Source of the DNA: Delphinapterus leucas | Lineage: Eukaryota > Chordata > Mammalia > Artiodactyla > Monodontidae | Length of the DNA stretch: 64,000 nt | NCBI RefSeq assembly: GCF_002288925.2 | Contig: NW_022098008.1 | Coordinates: 5,873,971 to 5,937,970 of the forward strand | Direction: 5' to 3' | Shown here: positions 33,278-43,414 of the stretch, piece after piece | How positions within the stretch are numbered: the first letter of the stretch is position 1 | Layout of the letters: every line of letters starts with the position of its first letter | Notes under the pieces: generated by a model | The model's input: only the letters and a program-made list of their open reading frames with translations | What the model was told of the DNA's origin: nothing | The model's database searches: none | Translations under genes and position numbers: made by a program

Positions 33278-34711
33278 AAACTTTTTTTCCCCTTTAGTTG
33301 AAATATTTGTTAAGATAATTATGTATTCAGAGCATTTATAAGTAATAAAACAGAGATCCTGTGTACTTTTACCCAGTTTCCCCTAATGGTAACATCTTAG
33401 AAAACTATAGTGTAATATCACAATCAGGATACTGACACTGATACAATTCACCAGTCTTAGGGCGATTTCCCCAGTTTTACTCATTAGTCCTTGTGTGTGT
33501 TTAGTTCTGCAAAGGTTTATCACATGTGTATAGTTTTGTACCCCTCTTCTTTCTCTTTGGAAACCACTCCCACATTTTTGCCAACCCCACCCAAACCCTC
33601 TCTCCTCCCAGCCCCTCTAACTGCTAATATATTCTGCATTTCTAAATTTTTGTTATTTCAAAAATGTGGTATAAATGGAATCATAAAGTATGTAACTTTG
33701 TTTGATTGGCTTTTTTCACTCAGTATAATTCCTTGAAGATTAATCCAAGTTGTTGGGTGAATAGCAATAGTTTATTCTTTTCTGTTGCTGAGCGGCATTC
33801 CATGGCATGGATATACCAAAGTTTGTTCAACATTCATCTATGGAAGGACATCTGGGCTTTATCCAGCTTGGGCCTATTATGAATGAAGCTATGATGAACA
33901 TTTGTGTATAGTTTTGGCATAAACATAAGTTTTTATTGCTTTGGAATTAATGCCCACAGACACAATTGCTGGATTGTATTGTATTTGTATGTTTAGCTTT
34001 ATAAGAAGCTTCTAAAATGTTTTCCAGAATGGCTGTACCACTTACATCCCCACCAGCAACACGTGAGTGATCCAGTTTCTCCCCATCCTTGCCAACGTTT
34101 GATGTTGTTTCTAGTTTTACTTTAGCCATTCTAATAGGTGTGTAGGGATAACTCATTGTGGTTTAATTTGCATTTCTTCAATGGCTAATGATGGTGAGCA
34201 TCTTTCCAGGTGTCCATTTGCCATCTGTATATCCTCTTTGCCAGCATGCCTGTGAGTGTCTTACCCATTTTTATTTGGATTGTTTTTTTTTTGTTTTTTT
34301 TTTTTACTGTTGAGTTTGAGAGTTCTTCATTATAGACATAAGACTTTGTTGAATATGTGGTTTGTATTTTCCGAGTCTGTTGCTTATCTTTCACCATCTT
34401 CATATGGTCCTTCCCAGAGAACAAGTTTTAAACTTTGATAAAGTGTAATTTAGCAATTTTTCTTTTTATGGATTGTGTTTTGGCAACAAGTCTATAAATT
34501 CTTTGCCTATATCCCAAAGTTTTTCCTCCTAGGATGTTTTTAAAGTTTTATAGATTTAGGGTTCACATTTAAATTTCATTTTGAGGTAATTCTTGCAAGA
34601 GGCATAAGGGTTAGTTGAGTTTCCATTTTTGGCCCATGGATGTTCAATTTCTCAAGCAACATTTGCTGAAAAACCTTTCCCTCATCCCCACTCCATTGAA
34701 TGGTTTTGCAT
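33278..34711 (-). mobile_element. Old L1M, 3' part (left half of split element)
   Basis: This is the complement of an old L1. The 3' UTR appears at 33290-33700 (ATACAATTCACCAGTCTTAGG, 'atttctaaatttttgttatttcaaaaatg'). The ORF2 C-terminal region follows, with ACTCAGTATAATTCCTTGAAG, 'ggcattccatggcatggatataccaaagtttg', CAGAATGGCTGTACCACTTAC and 'gtttaatttgcatttcttcaatggctaatgatg'. It continues towards the reverse-transcriptase region, stops at 34711 where a younger L1 is inserted, and resumes at 40707. Frequent indels and stops mark it as long dead. Confidence 0.85.
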
Positions 34712-35084
34712 ATTTTATTTTTTTTAACATCTTTATTGGAGTATAATTGCTCTACAATGTTGTGTTAGTTTCTGCTGTATAACAAAGTGAATCAGCTATA
34801 CTATACTTATATCCCTATATCCCCTCCCTCTTGCATCTCCCTTCCATCCTCTCTATCCCACCCCTCTAGGTGGTCAAAAAGCACTGAGCTGACCTCCCTG
34901 TGCTATGTGGCTGCTTCCCACTAGCTATCTATTTTACATTTGGTAATGTATATATGTCCATGCCACACTCTCACTTCGTCCCAGCTTCCCCTTCCCCCTC
35001 CCCTTGTCCTCAAGTCCATTCTCTACCTCTGCGTCTTTATTCTTGTCCTCCCCCCTGGGTTCTTCAGAACCATTTTTTTTTATT

Positions 35085-38000
35085 CCATGTATAAGTGTTA
35101 GCATACGTTATTTGTTTTTCTCTTTCTGACTCACTTCACTCTGTATGACAGACTCTAAGTCCATCCACCTTATTACAAATAACTCAATTTTGTTTCTTTT
35201 TATGGCTGAGTAATATTCCATTGTATATATGTGCCACATCTTTATCCATTAATCTCTCGATGGCCACGTAGGTTGCTTCCACATCCTGGCTATTGTAAAG
35301 AGTGTTGCAATGAACATTGTGGTACATGTCTCTTTTTGAATTATGGTTTTCTCAGAGAATATGCCCAGTAGTGGGATTGCTGGGTCATATGGTAGTTCTA
35401 TTTTAGTTTTTTAAGGAACCTCCATACTGTTCTCCATAGTGGCTGTATAAATTTACATTCCCACCAACAGTGTAAAAGGGTTCCCTTTTCTCCACACCCT
35501 CTCCAGCATTTATTGTTTCTACACTTTTTGATGATGGCCATTCTGACTGGTGTGAGGTGATACCTCATTGTAGTTTTGATTTGCATTTCTCTAATGATTA
35601 GTGATGATGAGCATCCTTTCATGTGTTTGTTGCCAATCTGTGTATCTTCTTTGGAGAAATGTCTATTTAGGTCTTCTGCCCATTTTTGGATTTGTTGTTT
35701 ATTTTTTTTTATATTAAGCTGCATGAGCTTCTTGTATATTTTGGAGCTGAATCCTTGGTCAGTTGCTTTGTTTGCAGATATTTTCTGCCAGTCTGAGGGT
35801 TGTCTCTTCATCTTGTTGATGGTTTCCTTTGCTGTGCAAAAGATTTTAAGTCTCATTAGGTCCCATTTGTTTATCTTTGTTTTTATTTCCATTTCTCTAG
35901 GAGGTGGGTCAAAAAGGATCTTGCTGTGATTTATGTCATAAAGTGTTCAGCCTATGTTTTCTGCTAAGAGTTTTATAGTGTCTGGCCTTACATTTAGGTC
36001 AGTAGTCCATTTTGAGTTTATTTTTGTGTATGGTGTTAGGGAGTGTTCTAATTTCATTCTTTTACATGTAGCTATCCAGTTTTCCCAGCACCACTTATTG
36101 AAGAGGCTGTCTTTTCTCCGTTGTCAATTCTTGCCTCATTTACCAAAGATAAGGTGAGAACATGTGCGTGGGTTTATCTCTGAGCTTTCTATCATGTTCC
36201 ATTGATCTATATTTCTGTTTTTGTGCCAGTACCATACTGTCTTGCTTACTGTAGCTTTGCAGTATAGTCTGAAGTCAGGGAGCCTGATTCCACCAGCATT
36301 CTTTTTCTTTCTCAAGATTGCTTATGCTATTTGGGGTCTTTTGTGTTTCCATACAAATTGTGAATTTTTTTGTTATAGTTCTGTGAAAAATGCCAGTGGT
36401 AATTTGATAGGGATTGCATTGAATCTGTAGATTGCTTTGGGTAGTAGCGTCATTTTCACAATATTGATTCTTCCAATCCAAGGACATGGTATATTTCTCC
36501 ATCTGTTTATGTCATCTTTGATTTCTTTCACCAGTGTTTTATAGTTTTCTGAGTACAGGTCCTTCACCTCCTTAAGCAGGTTTATTCCTAGGTATTTTAT
36601 TCTTTGTGTTACAATGGTAAATGGGAGTGTTTCCTTAATTTCTCTTTCAGATTTTTCATCATTAGTGTATAGGAATGAAAGAGATTTCTGTGCATTAATT
36701 TTGTATCCTGCCACTTTACCAAATTCATTGATTAGCTCCAGTAGTTTTCTGCTGGCATCTTTAGGATTCTCTGTGTAGATTATCATGTCATCTGCAAACA
36801 GTGACTGCTTTACTTCTTCTTTTCCGATTTGGATTCCTTTATATCTTTTTCTTCTCTGATTGCTGTGGCTAAAACTTCCAAAACTATGTTTAATAATAGC
36901 GATGAGAGTGGGCAAACTTGTCTTCTTCCTGATCTCGGGGAAATGGTTTCAATTTTTCATCGAGAGCGATCTTGGCTGTGGGTTTTTCATATATGGCCTT
37001 TATTATGTTGAGGTAAATTCCCTCTATTCCTACTTTCTGGAGGGTTTTTATCATAAATCAGTGTTGAATTTTGTCAAAAGCTTTTTCTGCATCTATTGAG
37101 ATGATCGTATGGATTTTCTCCTTCAATTTGTTAAAATGGTTTATCATGTTGATTGATTTGCATATATTGAAGAATCCTTGCATTTCTGGGATAAACTCCA
37201 CTTGATCATGTTGTATGATCCTTTGAGTGTGCTGTTGGATTCTGTTTGCTAGTATTTTGTTGAGGATTTTTGCTTCTTTGTTCATCAGTGATATTGGCCT
37301 GTAGTTTTCTCTTTCTGTGATGTCTTTGGCTGGTTTTGGCATCAGGGTGATGGTGACCTCCTAGAAAGAGTTTGAGAGTGTTCTTCCCTCTGCTATATTT
37401 TGGAAGAGTTTGAGAAGGATAGGTGTTAGTTCTCCTCTAAATGTTTGATAGAATTTGCCTGTGAAGCCATCTGGTCCTGGGCTTTTTTTTGTTGGAAGAT
37501 TTTTAATAACAGTCTCCATTTCAGTGTTTGTGATTGGTCTGTTTTATTTTCTATTTCTTCCTGGTTCAGTCTCGGAATGTTGTGCTTTTCTAAGAATTTA
37601 TCCATTTCTTCCACTTGTCCATGTTATTGGTGTATAGTTGTTTATAGTAATCTCTCATTATCTTTTGTATTTCTTCAGTGTCAGTTGTTACTTCTCCTTT
37701 TTCATTTCTAATTCTATTGATTTGAGTCTTCTCCCTTTTTTTCCTGATGAGTGTGGCTAATGGTTTATCAATTTTGTTTTTCTTCTCAAGGAACCAGCTT
37801 TTAGTTTTACTGATCTTTGTTATTGTGTCCTTCATTTCTTTTTCATTTAATTTTGATCTGATTTTTATGGTTTATTTCCTTCTTTTTTTGTTCTTCTTTC
37901 TATAATTTTTTGGCTTTTTTTGTTCTTCTTTCTATAATTGCTTTAGGTGTAAGGTTAGGTTGTTTATTTGAGATGTTTCTTATTTCTTAAGGTAGGATTT

Positions 38001-38902
38001 TATTGCTCTAAACATCCCTCTTAGAACTGCTTTTTCTCCATCCCATAGGCTTTGGGTCATGGTGTTTTCATTGTCATTTGCTTCTATGTATTTTTTGATT
38101 TCCTCTTTGATTTCTTCAGTGATCTCTTGGTTATTTAGTACTGTATTTTTCAGCCTCCATGTGTTTTTATTTTTTTACCGTTTTTTTCCTGTAATTGATA
38201 TCTAGTCTCATCGTGTTGTGGTTGGAAAAGATACTTGATACAATTTCAATTTTCTTAAATTTACCAAGGCTTCATTTGTGACCCAGGATGTGATCTATCC
38301 TGGAGAGTGTTCCATGAGCACTTGAGAGGAAAGTGTATTCTGTTGTTTTTGGATGGAATGTCCTATAAATATCAGTGAATTCCATCTTGTTTAATGTGTC
38401 ATTTAAAACTTGTGTTTCCTTATGTATTTTCATTTTGGATGATCTGTCCGGGTGAAAGTGGGGTGTTAAAGTCCCCTACTATGATTGTGCTACTGTTGAT
38501 TTCCCCTTTTATGGCTGTTAGCATTTGCCTTATGTATTGAAGTGCTCCTATGTTGGGTGTATAAACATTTACAATTGTTATATCTTCTTCTTGGTTTGAT
38601 CCCTTGATCATTATGTAGTGTCCTTCTTTGTCTCTTGTAATAGTCTTTATTTTAAAGTCTATTTTGTCTGATATGAGACTTGCTACTCCAGCTTTCTTTG
38701 ATTTCCATTTGCATGGAATATCTTTTTCCATCCCCCCCACTTTCAGTCTGTGTGTGTCCCTAGGTCTGAAGTTGGTCTCTTATAGACAGCATATATACAG
38801 GTCTTCTTTTTGTATCCATTCAGCCAGTCTATGTCTTTTGGTTGGAGCATTTAAACCATTTATATTTAAGGTAATTACCAGTATGTATGTTCCTATTCCC
38901 AT
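35085..38902 (-). pseudogene. L1-A ORF2 (endonuclease/reverse transcriptase), decayed
   Basis: ORF2 supplies the nicking endonuclease and reverse transcriptase of L1. The start at 38902 is chosen because translation there gives the conserved N terminus with TLNINGLNAP, which includes the catalytic asparagine. Downstream fragments show DKEGHYIMIKG, NVYTPN and VGDFNTPLSP (endonuclease, 38420-38740), RPISLMN and [11 protein letters not shown] (reverse-transcriptase fingers and palm, 37058-37342), [11 protein letters not shown] (catalytic palm, 36373-36915), and the intact C-terminal cysteine motif CX3CX7HX4C (CWRGC...H....C, 35398-35500). The length of about 3.8 kb fits the family. At least five frame breaks occur, one near a local duplication at 37883-37938. 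Confidence 0.93.
37883..37938. repeat. Local ~32-bp duplication inside L1-A ORF2
   Basis: The string TTGTTCTTCTTTCTATAATT occurs at 37888-37907 and again at 37919-37938, within a T-rich context. The equivalent place in L1-B (about 56685-56715) has a single copy. The duplication therefore arose in L1-A after, or during, its insertion. It shifts the reading frame of ORF2 between the endonuclease and reverse-transcriptase parts. Confidence 0.75.
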
Positions 38903-38960
38903 TTTCTTAATTGTTTTGGGTTTGTGATTGTAGGTCTTTTCCTTGTCTTGTGTTTCCTGC

Positions 38961-39847
38961 CTAAAGAAGTTCCTTTAGCATTTGTTGTAAAGCTAGTTTG
39001 GTGGTCCTGAATTCTCCTAGCTTTTGCTTGTCTCTAAAGAATTTAATTTCTCCATCAAATCTGAATGAGATCCTTGCTGGGTAGAGTAATCTTGATTGTA
39101 CGTTTTTCCTTTTCATCACTTTAAGTATGTCCTGCAACTCCTTCTGGCTTGCAGAGTTTCTGCTGAAAGATCAGCTGGTAAACTTATGTGGATTCCCTTG
39201 TATGTTGTTTGTTGCTTTTCCCTTGCTGCTTTTAATATATTTTCTTTGTATCTAATTTTTGATAGTTTGATTAATATGTGTCTTTGTGTGTTTCTCCTTG
39301 GATTTATCCTATTTGGGACTCTCTGCACTTGCTGGATTTGACTGACTATTTCCTTTCCCATGTTAAGGAACTTTTCAACTATAATCTCTGCAAATATTTT
39401 CTCAGTCCCTTTCTTTTTCTCTTCTTCTTCTGGGATCCCTGTAATTCAAATGTTTGTGCATTTAATGTTGTCCCAGATGTCTCTGAGACTGTCCTCAATT
39501 CTTTTCATTCTTTTTTCTTTATTCTTCTCTGCAGTAGTTATTTCCACTATTTTATCTTCCAGGTCATTTTCCATTCTTCTGCTTCAGTTATTCTATTGAT
39601 TCCTTCTAGAGAATTTTTAACTTCATTTATTGTGCTGTTCATTATTGTTTGTTTGCTCATTAGTTCTCTAGGTCCTTGTTAATCATTTCTTGTATTTTCT
39701 CCATTCTATTTCCAAGATTTTGGATCATCTTTACTATCATTACTCTGAATATTTTTCATGTAGACTACCTATTTCCTCTTTATTTGTTTGGTCTGATGTG
39801 TTTTTACTTTCCTCCTTCATCTGCTGTGTATTCCTCTGTCTTCTCAT
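38961..39847 (-). pseudogene. L1-A ORF1 (RNA-binding chaperone), decayed
   Basis: ORF1p is the trimeric RNA-binding protein that packages L1 RNA. The start codon at 39847 gives MRRQRNTQQMKEE, a typical basic N terminus. The frame breaks after about 35 codons (HEKYSE then stop). The C-terminal RNA-binding domain is read at 39116-39361 (RVPNRINPRRNTQRHI, ILKAAREK, YKGI, LSAETLQARR). The final codons, ALQQMLKELL then TAG, lie at 38961-38995. The length of 887 bp is consistent with an ORF1 of about 295 codons. The gap to ORF2 is 58 bp, the usual L1 arrangement. Confidence 0.92.
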
Positions 39848-40706
39848 TTTACTTAACTTACTGTGTTTGGGGTCTCCTTTTCGCAGGCTGTATGTTTGTG
39901 GCTGCCGTTGCTTTGGGTGTCAGCCCATAGTGGGTAAGGTTTGTTTAGTGGGTTGTATAGGCTTCCTGGTGGAGGGGACTGATGCTTGTTTTCTGGTGGG
40001 TGGGGCTGGATCTTGTCTTTCTGGTGATCAGGACCCCATCCGGTGATGTGTTTTGTGGTGTCTGTGAAGTAACTATTATTTTAGGTAGCCTCTCTGCTAA
40101 TGGGTGGGGTTGTGTTCCTGTCTTGCTAGTTGTTTGGCATAGGGTTTCCAGCACTGGAGCTTGCTGGTCGTTGAGTGGAGCTGGGTCTTAGCACTGAGAC
40201 AGAGATGTCTGGGAGAGTTCTCATCAACTGATACTTTGTGGGCCTGGCAGGTCTCTGGTGGTCCAATATCCTGATCTGGCTCTCACACCTCAGAGGCTCA
40301 GGTCTGACAGCCAGCTGGAGCACCAAGACCCTGTCTGCCACACAGCTTTTGGGAAGTCTGAAGTCTTCTGCCAACATTTAGTAGGTGTTCTGTAGGGGTT
40401 GTTCCACATGTAGATGTATTTTTTTTTTGTTTTTTTTGCGGTACGCAGGCCTCTCACTGCTGCGGCCTCTCCCGTTGCGGAGCACAGGCTCTGGACGTGC
40501 AGGCTTAGCAGCCATGGCTCACAGGCCCAGCCACTCCACGGCATGTGGGATCTTCCCGGACTGGGGCACGAACCCATGTCCCCTGCATTGGCAGGCGGAC
40601 TCGCAACCAGCGTGCCACCAGGGAAGCCCCCAGATGTATTTTTGATGTATTTGTGAGGAAGAAGGTGATCTTCACGTCTTACTCCTCTGCCATCTTGAAG
40701 GCCTTC
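39848..40706 (-). promoter_or_regulatory. L1-A 5' UTR, short (spliced-like) form
   Basis: This is the leader of L1-A. Its 5' end has the YY1-type motif CAAGATGGC (40689-40697, complement), known in human L1 to position transcription initiation. A CHR SINE with its TSD accounts for 40424-40643. The remainder aligns with the L1-B leader in two parts that join between 40345 and 40346. The 1,282 bp found between those parts in L1-B are absent. In human L1 much of the internal promoter lies in this internal region, so the short form would have had reduced promoter activity. Confidence 0.8.
40424..40631 (-). mobile_element. CHR SINE inside the L1-A 5' UTR
   Basis: This is the complement of a CHR SINE: T-run, TTTGCGGTACGCAGGCCTCTC, GAGCACAGGCTCTGGACG, GGCACGAACCCATGTCCCCTGC (a mutated B box) and CCAGGGAAGCCCCC at the 5' end. 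Perfect 12-bp TSDs AGATGTATTTTT lie at 40412-40423 and 40632-40643. It is the innermost and youngest of three nested elements (old L1M, L1-A, CHR). Confidence 0.93.
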
Positions 40707-40800
40707 TGGTTTTGCATCTTTATCAAAAGTCAGTTGAACATGTTTGTGTGTGTCTGTCTCTGGGTTCTGTATTCTGTTCCACTGATCTATGAAAGGAGAA
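40707..40800 (-). mobile_element. Old L1M, right half of split element
   Basis: TGGTTTTGCATCTTTATCAAAAGTCAG, 'gttgaacatgtttgtgtgtgtctg' and CTGGGTTCTGTATTCTGTTCCACTGATCTATG continue, without a gap, the antisense L1M that stops at 34711. Allowing for the TSD, the pre-insertion element is restored exactly, which proves that L1-A inserted into it. Confidence 0.85.
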
Positions 40801-40921
40801 TTTTAAAAATTATTTTAAGATTCAAAAAATCCATTCAGTTTTGGTGTCTGTGTAGGGCCTTTGAATAAGCATACTCTGCATTTTTAGTTTCACATATATA
40901 TTAATTGTTGTATGAGTTTGG

Positions 40922-41046
40922 AAAATAAAGACACACATGCATACGTCTCTCTATATATAAACACATACATGTAAACACACATATATTCAGGCATGCGGTA
41001 TATACATATAGACATACATTGTGTGTGTATATATATATATTATAAT
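40922..41046. repeat. CA/TA-rich imperfect microsatellite
   Basis: Alternating ACACATGCATACG, TATATATAAACACATACATG, 'gtaaacacacatatattcagg', 'gtatatacatatagacatac', and finally (GT)4(AT)7. The purine-pyrimidine alternation is nearly continuous. Confidence 0.8.
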
Positions 41047-41049
41047 AGA

Positions 41050-43410
41050 ATAAAACTCTGTAGTATAGGTTAATTAGAGTAAAAACTTATTACATTATAA
41101 GTTATTAATTAAAGGTTTATGATTTTCCATAGTTAGAAATAAATTTTCCTACATTATTCTTAGTGTAACAAAATCTAAGTTAGATATAATTTACACTGTG
41201 TGTACACAAACTCAGTGTTATACATTTTCTCTGTTACTATTTCTTTATTTTTTATCATCCTAATATTAATGGTTAACCATTGGAATATAAGAGTTTTCTT
41301 AACTACATTATTATAATATATATAAGAACTAAAGCTGAGCACCTGTTAATCATATTTTATGTCACAAGAATGGAATTTCCCTTTCTGTTTTCAAAAGCAA
41401 GTTGAACTGTACAACCTGAAAGCAAGTTGACTAAGAGCAGTGAGAAATAAAATGCATATTTTTTGCTGAAAATCATAATATCAATGTCATAGGACATAAG
41501 GGACTAGATACACATACAGATGCACGCATTCCTTTAAGGAAAAAATTTGGTGCATAATACCAACACTTTTGAACCCTGCTAAGAGCTTGAGAACAATATT
41601 ATCCTCTGAGAGTTGAATTAGTGAAATCTGTACTTACAGAGATTGTCTCATTGCACAATTCCCTTAAATGACAGAATATCTTTCAAGTCAAAGTAGAATG
41701 CTTAGTAAATTTTTCACTAAATATGAAAATTGAGAGAGAGATTTAATTGCATCACATCCTTGATTACACTGGCCATTAATGTCATCCAAATAGCATTCTA
41801 TTTCCTGATGTTCTAATATCACCCTCCTGAAATACCTTCCAATTTCTGTTAATTTCCCCTACAGCAGCTCCATCAGGGAGAACGTGCATCCCCCTGCTGA
41901 CATAAAAGTAGTAGTTTATTGGCCATTTCTGTTCCGACATTAGTTAAACACCTTGCCTTCTGGTCTACACATCAGTCCCTTCTGACTGCTGTCTAGGTGT
42001 TGGTTCCCTCCAACCCCAGCTATACTCACAAAAAAAGATTTTTGCACAGTAAAGCTGAGGGTCGGACCCTGGGCACCGACCACCCTCCAAGACGGCTACC
42101 CTGGGAGACCTGCCCTGACTTCAGCTCCTTATGTCCCCTCGTTATCACCTTCTCTCCTGCCCCTCAGTCGCTGCTGCAGGGTGTGTGCTAAGAAGTGGAG
42201 AAGAAAAGGAAGGGCTGTTGAAAGTCAGATCCCAAACCATCCACTAGCCATCAAGGGAGGTTTAGAGTTATGCACTCGTACACCTGACTTCCTACCTCCC
42301 ACCCACTGGTCAGTTACATCTGCTCTATGGATCTGTCCTCTGTTAAAACAACTTTTCCCTGGAAAAGTTGGCTGACTTTCTGGAACTTCCTGGCCTGTTT
42401 CTTTTTGCATGGGTAACATTGGCCAGAGTGAATTGAATCAGCTGCCTAGAACATTTTGCCTTGATTATTGGTAAGTAACTGTCCTTTACAGTGTCCCAAC
42501 CAGTCCACTTTCAGCTACAAATACGTCTTTACAAAAGCTTTATTTTTACTGGATATAATCTTTTAAAGTATTCTTTTTTTCTACTTGTCAGAAAATATAA
42601 CAGGTCTCTTTCTGGTGTGATTCTTTTGCTCTAGTGAAGTCCATGCCTCTGCTATTCAAAGGGTGGTCCACCAGTTGCTGGCATCCATGAAGCATTTGTT
42701 CCCCACCCACAAGATAAGTCCAGAAAGTGGAAGTAAGTATTTGGAAAGTTTTATAGCAATTTAACATGACTGTGGCATCCATGAACATGATTTTGTATTT
42801 TACAAAGACATCAGTCCATGATCAATGGGAAATAAAAATTTTGGTCTTTGCCCACAGTGAGTTGAGCCATGGCCATAAGATACTATCTTTAATTATTATG
42901 AGACTTTCTCAGGAGGTGTGTATTTCCTTTGTGTTAATGCCTAAAAACACAAACTAAATGTTATTTTAACTTTTACAGTTTTTTTTATCCAGTAAAATCC
43001 TCTTTGATTTGAACTCTCTACCAATATGTAGATGTTTGGATCAAAATAATAATTAAGATAACAGATGCTTAAAATAAAAAGTCCTCCTTGTTCCAGTCAC
43101 AGTTAAACATTTCTATTCAACACATTCTTTTTTTTTCCATCAGTACTGCTGAGTAATCGTATTTAGGTAAGGATTTTCCTTTACCTTCTGGATACTGGTT
43201 CTCCCTACTGACTAACTGTAAGAGAGGGAAATGTATCTAGTATCTAATACTAGGTAGTTTCCTAGAAACTGTACGTTTTATGTCATCTTTATTATTTTGC
43301 TTACTTTCAGATTAGTATAAAAATTCAGTAGAAAGTGATGTTTGGGAGACTCTAAAGGGTTAATAAAACGTCATTCACTGGACAATGTTTTTTCATTGTA
43401 TAATGAAAAT
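41050..43410. other. No recognisable gene
   Basis: The stretch is AT-rich to 41850 and GC-richer at 41990-42330. No named repeat is recognised except a weak DNA-transposon-like phrase at 42645-42680 (GCTATTCAAAGGGTGGTCCACCAG), which resembles the end of MER5-type hAT elements. Open frames are 64-66 codons or shorter and have no motif. Confidence 0.4.
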
Positions 43411-43414
43411 CAAT

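Larger units (their letters stand above)
34712..40706 (-). mobile_element. Near-full-length L1 ('L1-A'), 5' UTR lacking an intron-like block
   Basis: This 6.0-kb insertion is flanked by perfect 11-bp TSDs TGGTTTTGCAT (34701-34711 and 40707-40717). In sense order it has a 5' end with a YY1-type CAAGATGGC (complement of 40689-40697), a leader of about 639 nt excluding a CHR SINE, ORF1 (38961-39847), ORF2 (about 35085-38902), a 3' UTR with a polypurine tract, the complement of AATAAA at 34732-34737, and an A-tail. Both ORFs have frameshifts and stops. Compared with L1-B at 53512-60535, it lacks exactly one 1,282-bp block of the 5' UTR. Confidence 0.93.

Noticed and set aside
35576..35929. Hydrophobic plus-strand frame of 117 codons that looks like a membrane protein
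   Set aside because: It is the antisense shadow of the L1-A ORF2 C-terminal region. Complements of A-rich LINE codons give Phe/Leu/Ser-rich translations.
39278..39682. 134-codon hydrophobic plus-strand frame
   Set aside because: It is the antisense shadow of L1-A ORF1. The similar frame at 58227-58583 is the antisense of L1-B ORF1.
33278..40800. CRISPR-like or satellite array, considered because of repeated phrases across the window
   Set aside because: The repetition comes from several L1 copies of the same family. No regular spacing exists.
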